Shown here one piece after another: positions 1 through 7,459 of a DNA stretch of 25,525 nt. The stretch comes from Candidatus Pelearchaeum sp. (lineage in GTDB: Archaea; Thermoproteota; Nitrososphaeria_A; Caldarchaeales; Caldarchaeaceae). The stretch lies in NCBI GenBank assembly GCA_015520425.1, contig WAQC01000019.1:1-25525 (forward strand), written 5' to 3'. Positions within the stretch are counted from its first letter, which is position 1; the number at the start of each line of letters is the position of its first letter. The notes beneath the pieces are model-generated. The model saw nothing but the letters and a program-made list of their open reading frames with translations. It was not told the DNA's origin and made no database searches. The translations under genes were made by a program, and so were the position numbers.

Positions 1-896
1 ATGTAGCCTTTGATGACCGCGAATCGTTTAAGCGAGCCTCCCCCGCCCAGGCTATGCACCGCATTCTTAAGGGTGTAGTAGCTATCCCGTAGCGAGATTA
101 TCCTAACAGCTTCTTTCTCGGAGACCTCACGGAGACGTGTCTCTATCTTGTTTAACTCCTCTTCAAGCTTAGCCACCTCGTCGGATACGTTCTTATACGC
201 TTCTGCTGGTTTTCGGGGAAGCTCTGGCGGGAGCGTGAATGGGCTAATCCCAAGCCCGCGTAGGGTTTTGTCTATCTTCTCGGCTAGCTTCTTACTACCT
301 ACTATGAGGACAGCGCTCTGTGTTGGGGTGAGTGGGAACTCCAGCACCGCCGCCTCCTGAAGGGCGCGCGAAAGCTCCGCCACATCCTTTGACGGAGCTA
401 GAGCAAAGACAACATAGAGGCGGCGCATACGAGCTAGGGAGTCAAGGTCTACATCAACATTAGAGAGGAAACTAAGGGCGGCTAGGAGAGTTTTAAGCTC
501 GCCCAGCCGCTCATTAATCTGCTTCCTCCTACTTACAAGTGTGTTAAGCTCCTCTATGAGTGGCTTAGCTTCTGCGTCAAGCTTTTCCAAGAGCTTCCTA
601 ATGTCATCTGCCGTGTATTCGCGCTGTTCTATACGAGCCTTGCCCATGAGCTGGTTTATTACCCCAAGCCCCTCGCGGAGTCCCAGCTCTTGTATTAAGA
701 CCTCCAGCGGTATGTAGCCCCTCTCGGCTGCCTGCTCAAGCTCGCGGAGAACAGGGTCTCCAGCGCCCTCTGTTCTTATGGGGTGGAACTCCTCAAAGCG
801 GTAAAGCTCCCTAAGAGCATCTTCCAACTCGCGACGCGGGACGATGAGCGTAACCTCGGTGACAGGTATTAGCCCCAAGACCCCCTGCCTCGCCAC
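1..896 (-). CDS. atpI: A/V-type ATP synthase subunit I (stator subunit a), N-terminal part, cut by window edge
   Basis: Reading the minus strand from a GTG at 896 gives about 298 open residues that run off the window at base 1. The N-terminus contains LIPVTEVTLIVPRRELEDAL, followed by long charged helices and a GGGG turn (bases 30-50), which is the usual cytoplasmic half of subunit I/a of archaeal A-type ATPases. In that family this half links the peripheral stalk to the membrane half, which carries the proton or sodium half-channel; the membrane half lies outside the window. The start is uncertain: GTG 908 and TTG 878 are in frame, and a TATA-like TTTATA lies at 911-916, which would favour a start near 878-890. 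The gene follows the dehydrogenase on the same strand after 33 bases. Confidence 0.85.
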   Translation of the reverse strand, partial: MARQGVLGLIPVTEVTLIVPRRELEDALRELYRFEEFHPIRTEGAGDPVLRELEQAAERGYIPLEVLIQELGLREGLGVINQLMGKARIEQREYTADDIRKLLEKLDAEAKPLIEELNTLVSRRKQINERLGELKTLLAALSFLSNVDVDLDSLARMRRLYVVFALAPSKDVAELSRALQEAAVLEFPLTPTQSAVLIVGSKKLAEKIDKTLRGLGISPFTLPPELPRKPAEAYKNVSDEVAKLEEELNKIETRLREVSEKEAVRIISLRDSYYTLKNAVHSLGGGGSLKRFAVIKGY

Positions 897-929
897 TAAA
901 TACCTCACGATATAAATCCATCCTAGCGC

Positions 930-1886
930 CTACACATAATCGGAGCGGCTTACTATGTTATGCGGGGTCTCGCCCTTGAGGAAGCGCACCACATTCTCGG
1001 CGGCAAGCCTGAGCATGGTAAACCAGACCTCATCATTACCCAAGCCCCCAGCAACCCAAGGCGTGCCTATGACGTTCTTGAATCGCGTTATCTCAGCATC
1101 CTCAACGAAGCGCTCCTTATAATGCCACCAAACATCGCTAGCAAACCTAAACTCTGGGTTAGCTCTCAGGAACTCTATGAGGTCGTCTCGTTTAACTAGG
1201 TCTGCGCGCGCTATATTGACGAGAATCGCGTCTTTCTTCATTAGTTCAAGCCTCCGCTTATCTATCATCCAGCGCGTATGCTTCGTTAATGGGGCGGCCA
1301 GGACCACTATATCGCTCTCGCTCAATACCTTGTCTATTGCTTCTGGGCCTCCCACAAAGTCGCACTCAAGCGATGACCTGCCAGAGCGCGTGGTAGCCAT
1401 TACCCGCATCTTGAACGCTTTAGCCACCTCCGCTATCCGCCTGCCTATAGAGCCCATGCCGATTATCCCTATCGTAAGCCCCGCGAGGCTGCGTGCCCCA
1501 GGGCTTGAGTCGTAAATCCCCTCCCGCATATTGGCGGCGTGTATGTGGAGGTTCTTCATCTCAGCCAAGATGAGCGCCCAGGCATGCTCCGCGACAGCAT
1601 CAGAGTTAGACCCAGCGTTGCTGCACACCATCACGTTCTCAGGAATCTCGCTCCAGGGAAGCGCATCAACACCAGCAGCTACGGACTGTATTAGCCTGAG
1701 CTTCTTCATCTTACGAAGATGCTCGGCATTAAGATAGAAGCAGAGTACTACATCAACTTCTGGGAGTATCTTCTCAAGCTCTGGCGAGTCCTTTTGATAA
1801 ACACGGCCATACCTGCTGAGCAGCGCCTCAACATCGTCGGTGAGCTTAACATAAGATAGGATTACAGGCTTCTCCATAATCCACAT
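930..1886 (-). CDS. D-isomer-specific 2-hydroxyacid dehydrogenase family protein with altered catalytic positions
   Basis: The product is 318 residues, normal for NAD(P)-dependent D-2-hydroxyacid dehydrogenases. The Rossmann dinucleotide motif is clear (GMGSIG, residues 143-148), and the substrate-binding Arg is kept in NIARADLV (R227). Two other family catalytic positions look changed. The stretch that normally reads DVFxxEP is DVWWHY (251-256), so the catalytic Glu position holds Tyr, and the TPH motif that carries the general-acid His reads TPW (W277). It may therefore act on unusual substrates or be a non-catalytic NAD-binding protein. The ATG at 1886 has a TATA-like TTTAAT at 1908-1913, 25 bases upstream, which supports a leaderless message. 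An in-frame ATG at 1877 is the alternative. I cannot name the substrate. Confidence 0.85.
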   Translation of the reverse strand: MWIMEKPVILSYVKLTDDVEALLSRYGRVYQKDSPELEKILPEVDVVLCFYLNAEHLRKMKKLRLIQSVAAGVDALPWSEIPENVMVCSNAGSNSDAVAEHAWALILAEMKNLHIHAANMREGIYDSSPGARSLAGLTIGIIGMGSIGRRIAEVAKAFKMRVMATTRSGRSSLECDFVGGPEAIDKVLSESDIVVLAAPLTKHTRWMIDKRRLELMKKDAILVNIARADLVKRDDLIEFLRANPEFRFASDVWWHYKERFVEDAEITRFKNVIGTPWVAGGLGNDEVWFTMLRLAAENVVRFLKGETPHNIVSRSDYV

Positions 1887-1907
1887 GAGGGACAGAATAC
1901 GCGGATT

Positions 1908-1913
1908 ATTAAA
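1908..1913 (-). promoter_or_regulatory. TATA-like box for the hydroxyacid dehydrogenase gene
   Basis: TTTAAT on the minus strand, centred about 25 bases before the ATG at 1886, as expected for a leaderless archaeal gene. Confidence 0.45.
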
Positions 1914-1925
1914 TCTCCCCTATGC

Positions 1926-2504
1926 CTAGCCGCCTGTTGTCTCGGAGGGCTCTGGGTAGATTACCTCGGTAACCAGCTTGGAGCTACAGAAGACGCAATA
2001 CACGACGGTCTTGGCGCAGTCTATGTGGTAGCGCGCCCCGCAGCTGCATTCCACGTACATGTCAGCCTCTTCCTGCGGTCTTGAGGGGAGGCGCGGCTTT
2101 ATCGCCTTGCTGCAATAGCCGCATATCCTATGTAGAGCCAGTATGTCGCGCTGGGTGAATATCCCGATAACCTTCCCAGCCTCGGTAGCTATGAGGCGGC
2201 GTATCTTCTTCCTACTCATCAGGTCTGCCGCCTCCTCCAGTGTTGCGTTGGCGTCAATAGTGATTAGGGGGCTGCTCATTATATCGCGTACCTTCACGCT
2301 ACTTGGTGAAAGCCCCCTAGCGGTAACTTTCTTGAGCATATCACGCTCAGTAACCACTCCTACGGGCTTACCCTTTTCCGTAACGAGGAGCCCGCCTATG
2401 TTATTCTCAACCATTAGCTTGGCGGCCTCCTCAACGGAGGCATCAACATCCACACTCACTACTTCGCGGACAACCACATCTCTTACGCGAGCATTTATCC
2501 ACAT
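1926..2504 (-). CDS. CBS-pair protein with C-terminal RING-like zinc module
   Basis: The protein is 192 residues from the ATG at 2504. Two CBS motifs fill residues about 5-125 (GVVTERDML near 49-57, GIFTQRDIL near 114-122); CBS pairs usually bind adenine nucleotides and act as energy sensors or regulatory partners. The C-terminal 65 residues carry eight potential zinc ligands: C128, C131, C153, C155, H160, C163, C170 and C173. That spacing resembles a RING or other cross-brace zinc finger more than a simple ribbon. A longer reading frame starts at 2564, but the TATA box at 2534-2540 places transcription start near 2511, so the ATG at 2504 is preferred. It is divergent from the cyclase gene. 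The partner or target is unknown. Confidence 0.85.
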   Translation of the reverse strand: MWINARVRDVVVREVVSVDVDASVEEAAKLMVENNIGGLLVTEKGKPVGVVTERDMLKKVTARGLSPSSVKVRDIMSSPLITIDANATLEEAADLMSRKKIRRLIATEAGKVIGIFTQRDILALHRICGYCSKAIKPRLPSRPQEEADMYVECSCGARYHIDCAKTVVYCVFCSSKLVTEVIYPEPSETTGG

Positions 2505-2533
2505 GACGGTGGGATTCAACAGCAAACGCAGGG

Positions 2534-2540
2534 TATAAAA
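2534..2540 (-). promoter_or_regulatory. TATA box for the CBS/RING-like gene
   Basis: TTTTATA on the minus strand, centred 33 bases before the ATG at 2504. It implies a leader of about 6 bases and rules out the longer upstream reading. Confidence 0.6.
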
Positions 2541-2594
2541 GCGTTTCCATGGAAAAATCCGCATAAATTAGGTAATTTACGTTAATGCGAAAGC

Positions 2595-2602
2595 TAATAT
2601 AT
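2595..2602 (+). promoter_or_regulatory. TATA box for the cyclase-family gene
   Basis: TAATATAT is centred 26 bases before the ATG at 2624, the classic spacing for a leaderless archaeal mRNA. It decides the start codon against the in-frame ATG at 2585, which lies upstream of the box. Confidence 0.65.
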
Positions 2603-2623
2603 GGATTGACCCGCGTTGTCGCC

Positions 2624-3433
2624 ATGGATTGGAGTAAGATTGTTGATTGGTCTAATGTCAGGGTTTACGACCTTTCCCAGCCAACTAGCTGGAAGCAGCC
2701 GCCATTTATGTGGTATCCGCCGATGAAGGTTTATTGGATTAAGCATCTGGGCGAGCATGGGGTTAACGCACAGTTTATAGAAACATCGCTCCACTTCGGG
2801 ACGCATTTTGACGGCCAGGCACACTTCGTCACAGGCGGTAGGGACATAGCCAGCCTGCCCCTTGAAGACTACTTGGTCGGCGAGGGTGTCGTTGTGGATA
2901 TAAGCCCATACGTAGGAGATTACGACATCTATACTGTTGATACGCTCAAGCAGGCGGCGAAAGATGGTGGCGTAGAAATAAAGAAGGGAGACATCCTCAT
3001 AATACATACTGGCTATCACCGCTATGCTTGGTGCGGTGAAGAGCCCGACGAAGTGCGCTACATGGTGAAGCATCCAGGCCCAGATGTGCGCTTCGCCAAG
3101 TGGTGTCTGGAAATGAAGTTTAAGTGGCTCGGCGTAGATGCAATCTCACAAGACCACCCGCTTAACACCGTGATAAGAAGAGCCCGCCCAGACCTAGTTG
3201 CTGAGGCTGAGAAGAAGTGGGGTAAGAAGATAGACGAGCTCATGCCCTGGCCAGAGAACTACCAAGTAATGCACACCATGCTCTTCCCACACCTCATACT
3301 CCACGCAGAGAACCTAGGCGGCGACATCAAGAAGGTTCTAAACAGACGCGCAATAATAGGAGCGTTCCCCTTCAAGTTCCAAGACGGAGAGTCGGCATTC
3401 GCGCGTGTTGTCGCCTTCGTCAGCGAAAAATAA
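2624..3433 (+). CDS. Cyclase-family metal-dependent hydrolase (kynurenine formamidase-like fold)
   Basis: The product is 269 residues from the ATG at 2624. The family signature HFGTHFDGQAHF spans residues 57-68, with H57, H61 and D63 as likely metal ligands and H67 as the likely base. The later GVDAISQDHP and HLILHAEN segments match the conserved SxDH and HxxLLxxE elements. The family (Pfam 'Cyclase', formerly annotated as polyketide cyclase) includes kynurenine formamidase and isatin hydrolase, which hydrolyse amide or lactam bonds. It sits tail to tail with allH, 16 bases apart, at the edge of the AllFGH-type cluster and close to an amidase. A role in opening a cyclic or N-acyl precursor of a ureido or oxalurate-like compound is therefore reasonable, but this is inference. 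Confidence 0.88.
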   Translation: MDWSKIVDWSNVRVYDLSQPTSWKQPPFMWYPPMKVYWIKHLGEHGVNAQFIETSLHFGTHFDGQAHFVTGGRDIASLPLEDYLVGEGVVVDISPYVGDYDIYTVDTLKQAAKDGGVEIKKGDILIIHTGYHRYAWCGEEPDEVRYMVKHPGPDVRFAKWCLEMKFKWLGVDAISQDHPLNTVIRRARPDLVAEAEKKWGKKIDELMPWPENYQVMHTMLFPHLILHAENLGGDIKKVLNRRAIIGAFPFKFQDGESAFARVVAFVSEK

Positions 3434-3449
3434 TATTATATTTTATTTT

Positions 3450-4319
3450 TTAGGTTATTTGACGAAGCACGCGCTCTACTAGATAATCTCTCCTACTCAG
3501 CGCGGCGGTAGCTATCAAAACTCCTAATGAGGCGTCTATCCCAGAACTATGACCACGCCGCGCTAGGGCTAGCACGTGGGTAATGAGGCCTTCCCCATCC
3601 CCATTATGTATTGATAGCAGTAGGTTGGCCAGCGTTTCATCAACAAACCCGCGTTGGGCATAGTCCAAGAGTAGGGCGCTGGCCCAGCTAGTATGCCTTA
3701 GGAGCTTGTCTCGGTCTATGGTTATCTTATGTTCGGTGAGCATGTTTATTGTGGTGAGGAAGCCTGCTAGGAAATCATCACCCGAAGGTGTGAATCCTCC
3801 CCCCAGTCCTAGTAGTGGTGTGTAGTTGTTCCAGTCGTGGATTGCTTGAGTATTTCCTCGCAAGAGTGGAGCTATTACGTTCTGTATGAAGAGCTTAAAC
3901 TCGCGCGTCTCTGGTAGCGGTATGGGGCTTGGGGATGTTTCATAAAGTAGGCTGAGCATAAAGGCTGCATTCGTGATATAGTCTTCCAACGACGCAAGTC
4001 TCGGCTCACCACTAAACGATGGAAAACTCAGCTCATACACGTAAGCTCTGCTTAGGTCAATCTCCACATCACCCAAGAAGAGCTTATCATCCATCCTTCT
4101 CAGAACATCACCAACATTTACCCACGCCTTAAGGGATGCTGGCAGCTCCCGCAGCCCTATGTTTATGGGTGCTCGCGGGCTCTTTCGCGTTAGAACCAGA
4201 AGCTCGCGGTCTTTCTCTATGTAGATTGTGTTTGTGAATACGTGTTTAACTGTCCCAGTTTTTCCGTTCCGTAGGTTTTTGAGGGCTAGTGAGCCTACGT
4301 AGCTGGCGGCCAGCTTCAT
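3450..4319 (-). CDS. allH: DUF2877 protein, AllH-type subunit of oxamate carbamoyltransferase-like system
   Basis: The protein is 289 residues. The DUF2877 signature GLGGGFTPSGDDFLAGFL lies at residues 171-188. In E. coli the homologue (AllH, formerly YlbF, about 270 residues) has been reported to form oxamate carbamoyltransferase with AllF (FdrA) and AllG (YlbE), which converts oxalurate and phosphate to oxamate and carbamoyl phosphate in anaerobic allantoin use. The ATG at 4319 overlaps the allG stop by 4 bases (ATGA), so the two are translationally coupled in the order allG-allH. The natural substrate in this organism is not known. Family assignment is firm; the reaction is inferred from E. 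coli. Confidence 0.87.
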   Translation of the reverse strand: MKLAASYVGSLALKNLRNGKTGTVKHVFTNTIYIEKDRELLVLTRKSPRAPINIGLRELPASLKAWVNVGDVLRRMDDKLFLGDVEIDLSRAYVYELSFPSFSGEPRLASLEDYITNAAFMLSLLYETSPSPIPLPETREFKLFIQNVIAPLLRGNTQAIHDWNNYTPLLGLGGGFTPSGDDFLAGFLTTINMLTEHKITIDRDKLLRHTSWASALLLDYAQRGFVDETLANLLLSIHNGDGEGLITHVLALARRGHSSGIDASLGVLIATAALSRRDYLVERVLRQIT

Positions 4320-5578
4320 AGGTGGTACTTCTCCGCGTAGCTGCGGAGCGCATCGCGGAACATCTCTATCGGGAAGCTCACTATGCCAGCTCCTATCTGG
4401 CCAACCCCAGCCTGCTTATGCGCAACCCCAGTGTTAATCGTGGGCGTAATCCCAGTCTTCAAAACCTTCCTAATATCAACACCTGTTGGAGTTCCCTGGA
4501 AGTTGAGGTAGGGTATCTGGAAATACTTGTGCTTGGTGTATGTTATCTCGTACATTTTTTGGGTTGTCTCTATTGCTAGCTTCACGCTCCCGCCTACCCA
4601 CGAGACTATCGCTGGCGCCGCGGCCATCGCGAAGCCTCCGAAGCCCGCTGTCTCGGTTATAGCGCTATCGCCCAAGTCTGGGTTTGCGTCATCGTCGCTG
4701 AAGCCTGGGAACCATACGCCGCGTGGTATGGGCGCTGGAGCGGTGAACCACCTATCACCAAGCCCGCTCACCCAGATACCTGTATCAGTCCCATTACGCG
4801 ACATAACCGTAACGATGGTGCTGTGCTCTATGTTGTGTGCTGCGAGTGTCATGGCTTTCGCCGCTGCCATTCCCAGGTTGAGGGCTGTGAAGTTGTTAGC
4901 GTTCATGAAGCTGTATGCTTCCCTTACCATGTTTGTATCCACCCCACAGCGCATCATGTAGGGCGTTATCTCGCGCAGTAGTAGTGAGGTAGCAGCGACG
5001 TAGCGGTTGTGGCAGTCATCACCCATCTGGAGAGCCTGCGCGATTATCGGCTTAAGAGCAACACCACCCCTATCGCTCACCACCTCGCGTATGGTAGCGT
5101 CAAGAACAGGATAGAGCACATCTGACATCCATCTAAGCCTGTCCAGAACCTCTCTATCGTAAGCGCCGTACCTTAGAACCTTGCCGATTCCCTCGTTAAG
5201 GTTGGAGTATGTTTTGTTTCCCCAGCGGCGGTCATGAACCTCATAGACGGGCATGCTGGGTGAGATTATGCCGCACATGGGGCCTACTGCGTTGTGGTGA
5301 TGCGTGGGCTCCAGCCTTACGTGGCCGTTCTTCACCAGCTTCTCAGCCTCTTCCTGCGTTGCTGCCCAGCCCTCGTAGATTATTGCTCCTATAACAGCGC
5401 CGCGCATGGGGCCGCTGGCGCGCTCCCACTCAAGCGGAGGCCCAGCATGAAGAAGAACATAATCCCGCATCCCAGGAACCTTATCACGCGCAGGCCCAAT
5501 ACCAACCCACACAGGGTCGGACTCCATCATCCGCTCAACAGCCTCACCGTTGGCCTTCTCAACCTCCTCCCTAACCAT
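4316..5578 (-). CDS. allG: DUF1116 protein, AllG-type subunit of oxamate carbamoyltransferase-like system
   Basis: The protein is 420 residues, the same length as E. coli AllG/YlbE (about 419), and is recognisably collinear with it. Shared blocks include LLHAGPP (42-48), HHHNAVGPMCGIISPSMPV (93-111), the NLNEGIGKVLRYGAYDREVL block, the SRNGTDTGIWVSGLGDRWFT block and DSAITETAGFGG. The His-rich HHHNAVGP loop is the most conserved part of the family. It is the first gene of a two-gene minus-strand operon with allH, and is divergent from fdrA across a 76-base promoter region. The ATG at 5578 fits a box at 5605-5612. Function is inferred from the E. coli AllFGH complex. Confidence 0.9.
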   Translation of the reverse strand: MVREEVEKANGEAVERMMESDPVWVGIGPARDKVPGMRDYVLLHAGPPLEWERASGPMRGAVIGAIIYEGWAATQEEAEKLVKNGHVRLEPTHHHNAVGPMCGIISPSMPVYEVHDRRWGNKTYSNLNEGIGKVLRYGAYDREVLDRLRWMSDVLYPVLDATIREVVSDRGGVALKPIIAQALQMGDDCHNRYVAATSLLLREITPYMMRCGVDTNMVREAYSFMNANNFTALNLGMAAAKAMTLAAHNIEHSTIVTVMSRNGTDTGIWVSGLGDRWFTAPAPIPRGVWFPGFSDDDANPDLGDSAITETAGFGGFAMAAAPAIVSWVGGSVKLAIETTQKMYEITYTKHKYFQIPYLNFQGTPTGVDIRKVLKTGITPTINTGVAHKQAGVGQIGAGIVSFPIEMFRDALRSYAEKYHL

Positions 5579-5603
5579 AGCCCAAAACCTAATGGTGCTC
5601 TAC

Positions 5604-5629
5604 ACTATTAAGTTGATTATGCTTTTATG
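5604..5629. promoter_or_regulatory. Divergent promoter pair between allG and fdrA
   Basis: For allG, the minus strand reads TTAATAG at about 5605-5611, 30 bases before the ATG at 5578. For fdrA, the plus strand reads CTTTTATGG at 5622-5630, centred about 29 bases before the ATG at 5655. The two boxes lie within 30 bases of each other, so a single bound regulator could control both arms of the cluster. Confidence 0.5.
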
Positions 5630-5654
5630 GTTGCTAGATATGGCTGTTTGATTG

Positions 5655-7277
5655 ATGCCAGTTAGTAATGTTGTGAGGAGGAATTTCTTTAGGGATTCTC
5701 TCCAGCTTATGCGCATCTCTGAGGAGGCTAAGAGGATTCCAGGTGTGTTGGATGCGGCTGTTGTTATGGGGACTGGGACGAATAAGGAGGTTCTCCGCCG
5801 TCTTGGCCTGCTCACGCGCGAAGGTGAGGAGGCTTCTGAGAACGATATGATACTTGCTCTTAAGGTGGAGGACGAGTCTAGGCTTGGCGACGCTATCTCG
5901 GCGATTGAGGAGATGCTGCTCAAGGCGGGTGAGGCAACCGAGGAGCATGAGCAGCGCTACTTCAGCGTTGAGTCAGCTCTTGAAGCCATGCCAGACGCGA
6001 ATCTAGCGGTAGTCTCGGTTCCAGGCGAGTATGCCCGCGATGTTGCTATGCGCTTCTTAGAGCGTGGTGTTCATGTGCATCTCTTCAGCGACCACGTACC
6101 TGTGGAGCATGAGGTTGAGCTTAAGCGCTACGCCGCTGAGCGTGGCCTCCTCGTCCTAGGGCCTGGCGCTGGGACTTCAATAATCAACGGTAAGGCGATA
6201 GCGTTTGCTAATGTCGTGAAACGTGGAGAGGTTGGCATTGTTGCCGCCGCTGGAACTGGGTTGCAAGAAGTTAGCGTGCTGCTGGATAGGGTTGGGCTTG
6301 GTGTTTCGCAAGGGCTTGGGATAGGTGGGAATGATGTTAAGAGCGCTGTGGGTGGCATAATGGCCGTTGAGTGTATAAGGGCATTAGAAGCTGACGCCGA
6401 GACCAGGCTGATTATGCTGGTCTCAAAGCCTCCCGACAAGGAGGTTATGAAGAGGATAGCGCGCTTCATAGCTGAGGAGACCCGTAAGCCCTTCGTAGTT
6501 TGTTTCCTCGGTGAGAGCGAGTATAAGCCGCCCAAACGTATAGCACGACGCGTGAGCGCTGCCCGCAGCCTTCACGCAGCAACCCTAGACGCGGTGAAGA
6601 AGCTAAAACCCAAATCATTCAACACCGCGCGTAAGAAAATCACCATAAGCCAGACAGAGCTATCCAGACTCGCGGCCCGTCTGGCCAAGAACCTTAAGCC
6701 TGGCCAGCGCCACATAAGGGCGCTCTACACAGGCGGAACACTCATGCACGAGGCTTTGCTAATCTACCGCGAGCTAATAGGCGATGTTTATAGCAACGCT
6801 CCTCTTAACGAGAAGATGAGGCTCCCAGACCCCTACAAGAGCGTGGGTGATGCCGTGATAGACTTGGGTGAGGAAGAGTTTACGGCTGGCCGCGCGCATC
6901 CCATGATTGACCCGACGATTAGGCGGCTGAGGCTTGCTGAGGAGGCTCGCGACCCGTCTGTTGCTGTTGTTTTGATGGACTTTATGCTTGGCTATGGCGC
7001 GCATCGCGACCCTGCTGGGGCTATGCTTGAGGCCATACGCGAGGCTCGCGGGATAGCTTCTGAGGATGGAAGGGAGCTGGTGGTTATGGGCCATGTGTGC
7101 GGCACAGAGGCAGACCCGCAGGGGCTGCGCGAGCAGGAGGAGAAGCTACGCAGCGTAGGCGTGGAGATATTCCCAACAAACGCTCTCATGGTCGTTGCCT
7201 CCGCTCTAGTTGCGCGGCGTGGAAAAATCAATAAAACAAAGCTCCGCAAAGTATATCGGAGCTTCCTACGGATGTGA
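5655..7277 (+). CDS. fdrA: FdrA/AllF, succinyl-CoA synthetase alpha-like subunit of oxamate carbamoyltransferase-like system
   Basis: The product is 540 residues (E. coli FdrA/AllF is about 555). Features in order: an N-terminal region with VVMGTGTNKEVLRRLGL (about 37-52); a CoA-binding-like Rossmann domain with HLFSDHVPVE (142-151); the block GPGAGTSIINGKAIAFANVV (169-188), followed by a glycine-rich VAAAGTGLQEV and LGIGGNDVKS; and a C-terminal succinyl-CoA synthetase-like domain with GHVCGTEADPQG near 465-476. In E. coli this protein works with AllG and AllH to carbamoylate oxamate or, in catabolism, to phosphorolyse oxalurate. The ATG at 5655 is preferred over the TTG at 5652 and sits about 29 bases after its TATA box. 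The stop overlaps the start of the next small gene. Confidence 0.9.
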   Translation: MPVSNVVRRNFFRDSLQLMRISEEAKRIPGVLDAAVVMGTGTNKEVLRRLGLLTREGEEASENDMILALKVEDESRLGDAISAIEEMLLKAGEATEEHEQRYFSVESALEAMPDANLAVVSVPGEYARDVAMRFLERGVHVHLFSDHVPVEHEVELKRYAAERGLLVLGPGAGTSIINGKAIAFANVVKRGEVGIVAAAGTGLQEVSVLLDRVGLGVSQGLGIGGNDVKSAVGGIMAVECIRALEADAETRLIMLVSKPPDKEVMKRIARFIAEETRKPFVVCFLGESEYKPPKRIARRVSAARSLHAATLDAVKKLKPKSFNTARKKITISQTELSRLAARLAKNLKPGQRHIRALYTGGTLMHEALLIYRELIGDVYSNAPLNEKMRLPDPYKSVGDAVIDLGEEEFTAGRAHPMIDPTIRRLRLAEEARDPSVAVVLMDFMLGYGAHRDPAGAMLEAIREARGIASEDGRELVVMGHVCGTEADPQGLREQEEKLRSVGVEIFPTNALMVVASALVARRGKINKTKLRKVYRSFLRM

Positions 7278-7459
7278 AGAAAATGAAAGAAGGCAAGACT
7301 CTAAAACTGTTCCGCTCAGAGCTTAAAGTAATCAATGTGGGGCTTGAGACATTTTACGAGGCGTTGAAGGAGCAGGGCGTCGCTGCTATTCATGTGAGCT
7401 GGCAACCACCGCCAAAGCTTGAGAAAGAGCTACGCGACGTTCTTGACAAACTAATCTAA
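7274..7459 (+). CDS. Small FdrA-associated protein
   Basis: The product is 61 residues from a GTG at 7274 that overlaps the fdrA stop (GTGA); an ATG at 7283 would give 58 residues. The sequence contains LKVINVGLETFYEALKEQG and VAAIHVSWQPPP. From memory these resemble short 'FdrA domain' proteins that sit in bacterial fdrA-DUF1116 operons, where a small ORF of this type precedes the DUF1116 gene. Position and translational coupling show it is part of the fdrA transcript, so it may be an accessory or linker subunit. Its last 9 bases overlap the end of the convergent amidase gene. The function is unknown. Confidence 0.75.
   Translation: MKKMKEGKTLKLFRSELKVINVGLETFYEALKEQGVAAIHVSWQPPPKLEKELRDVLDKLI

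Noticed and set aside
2594..3073. 159-codon open frame antisense to the cyclase-family gene
   Set aside because: The plus strand carries the clear HxGTHxD metal motif; this is a shadow frame.
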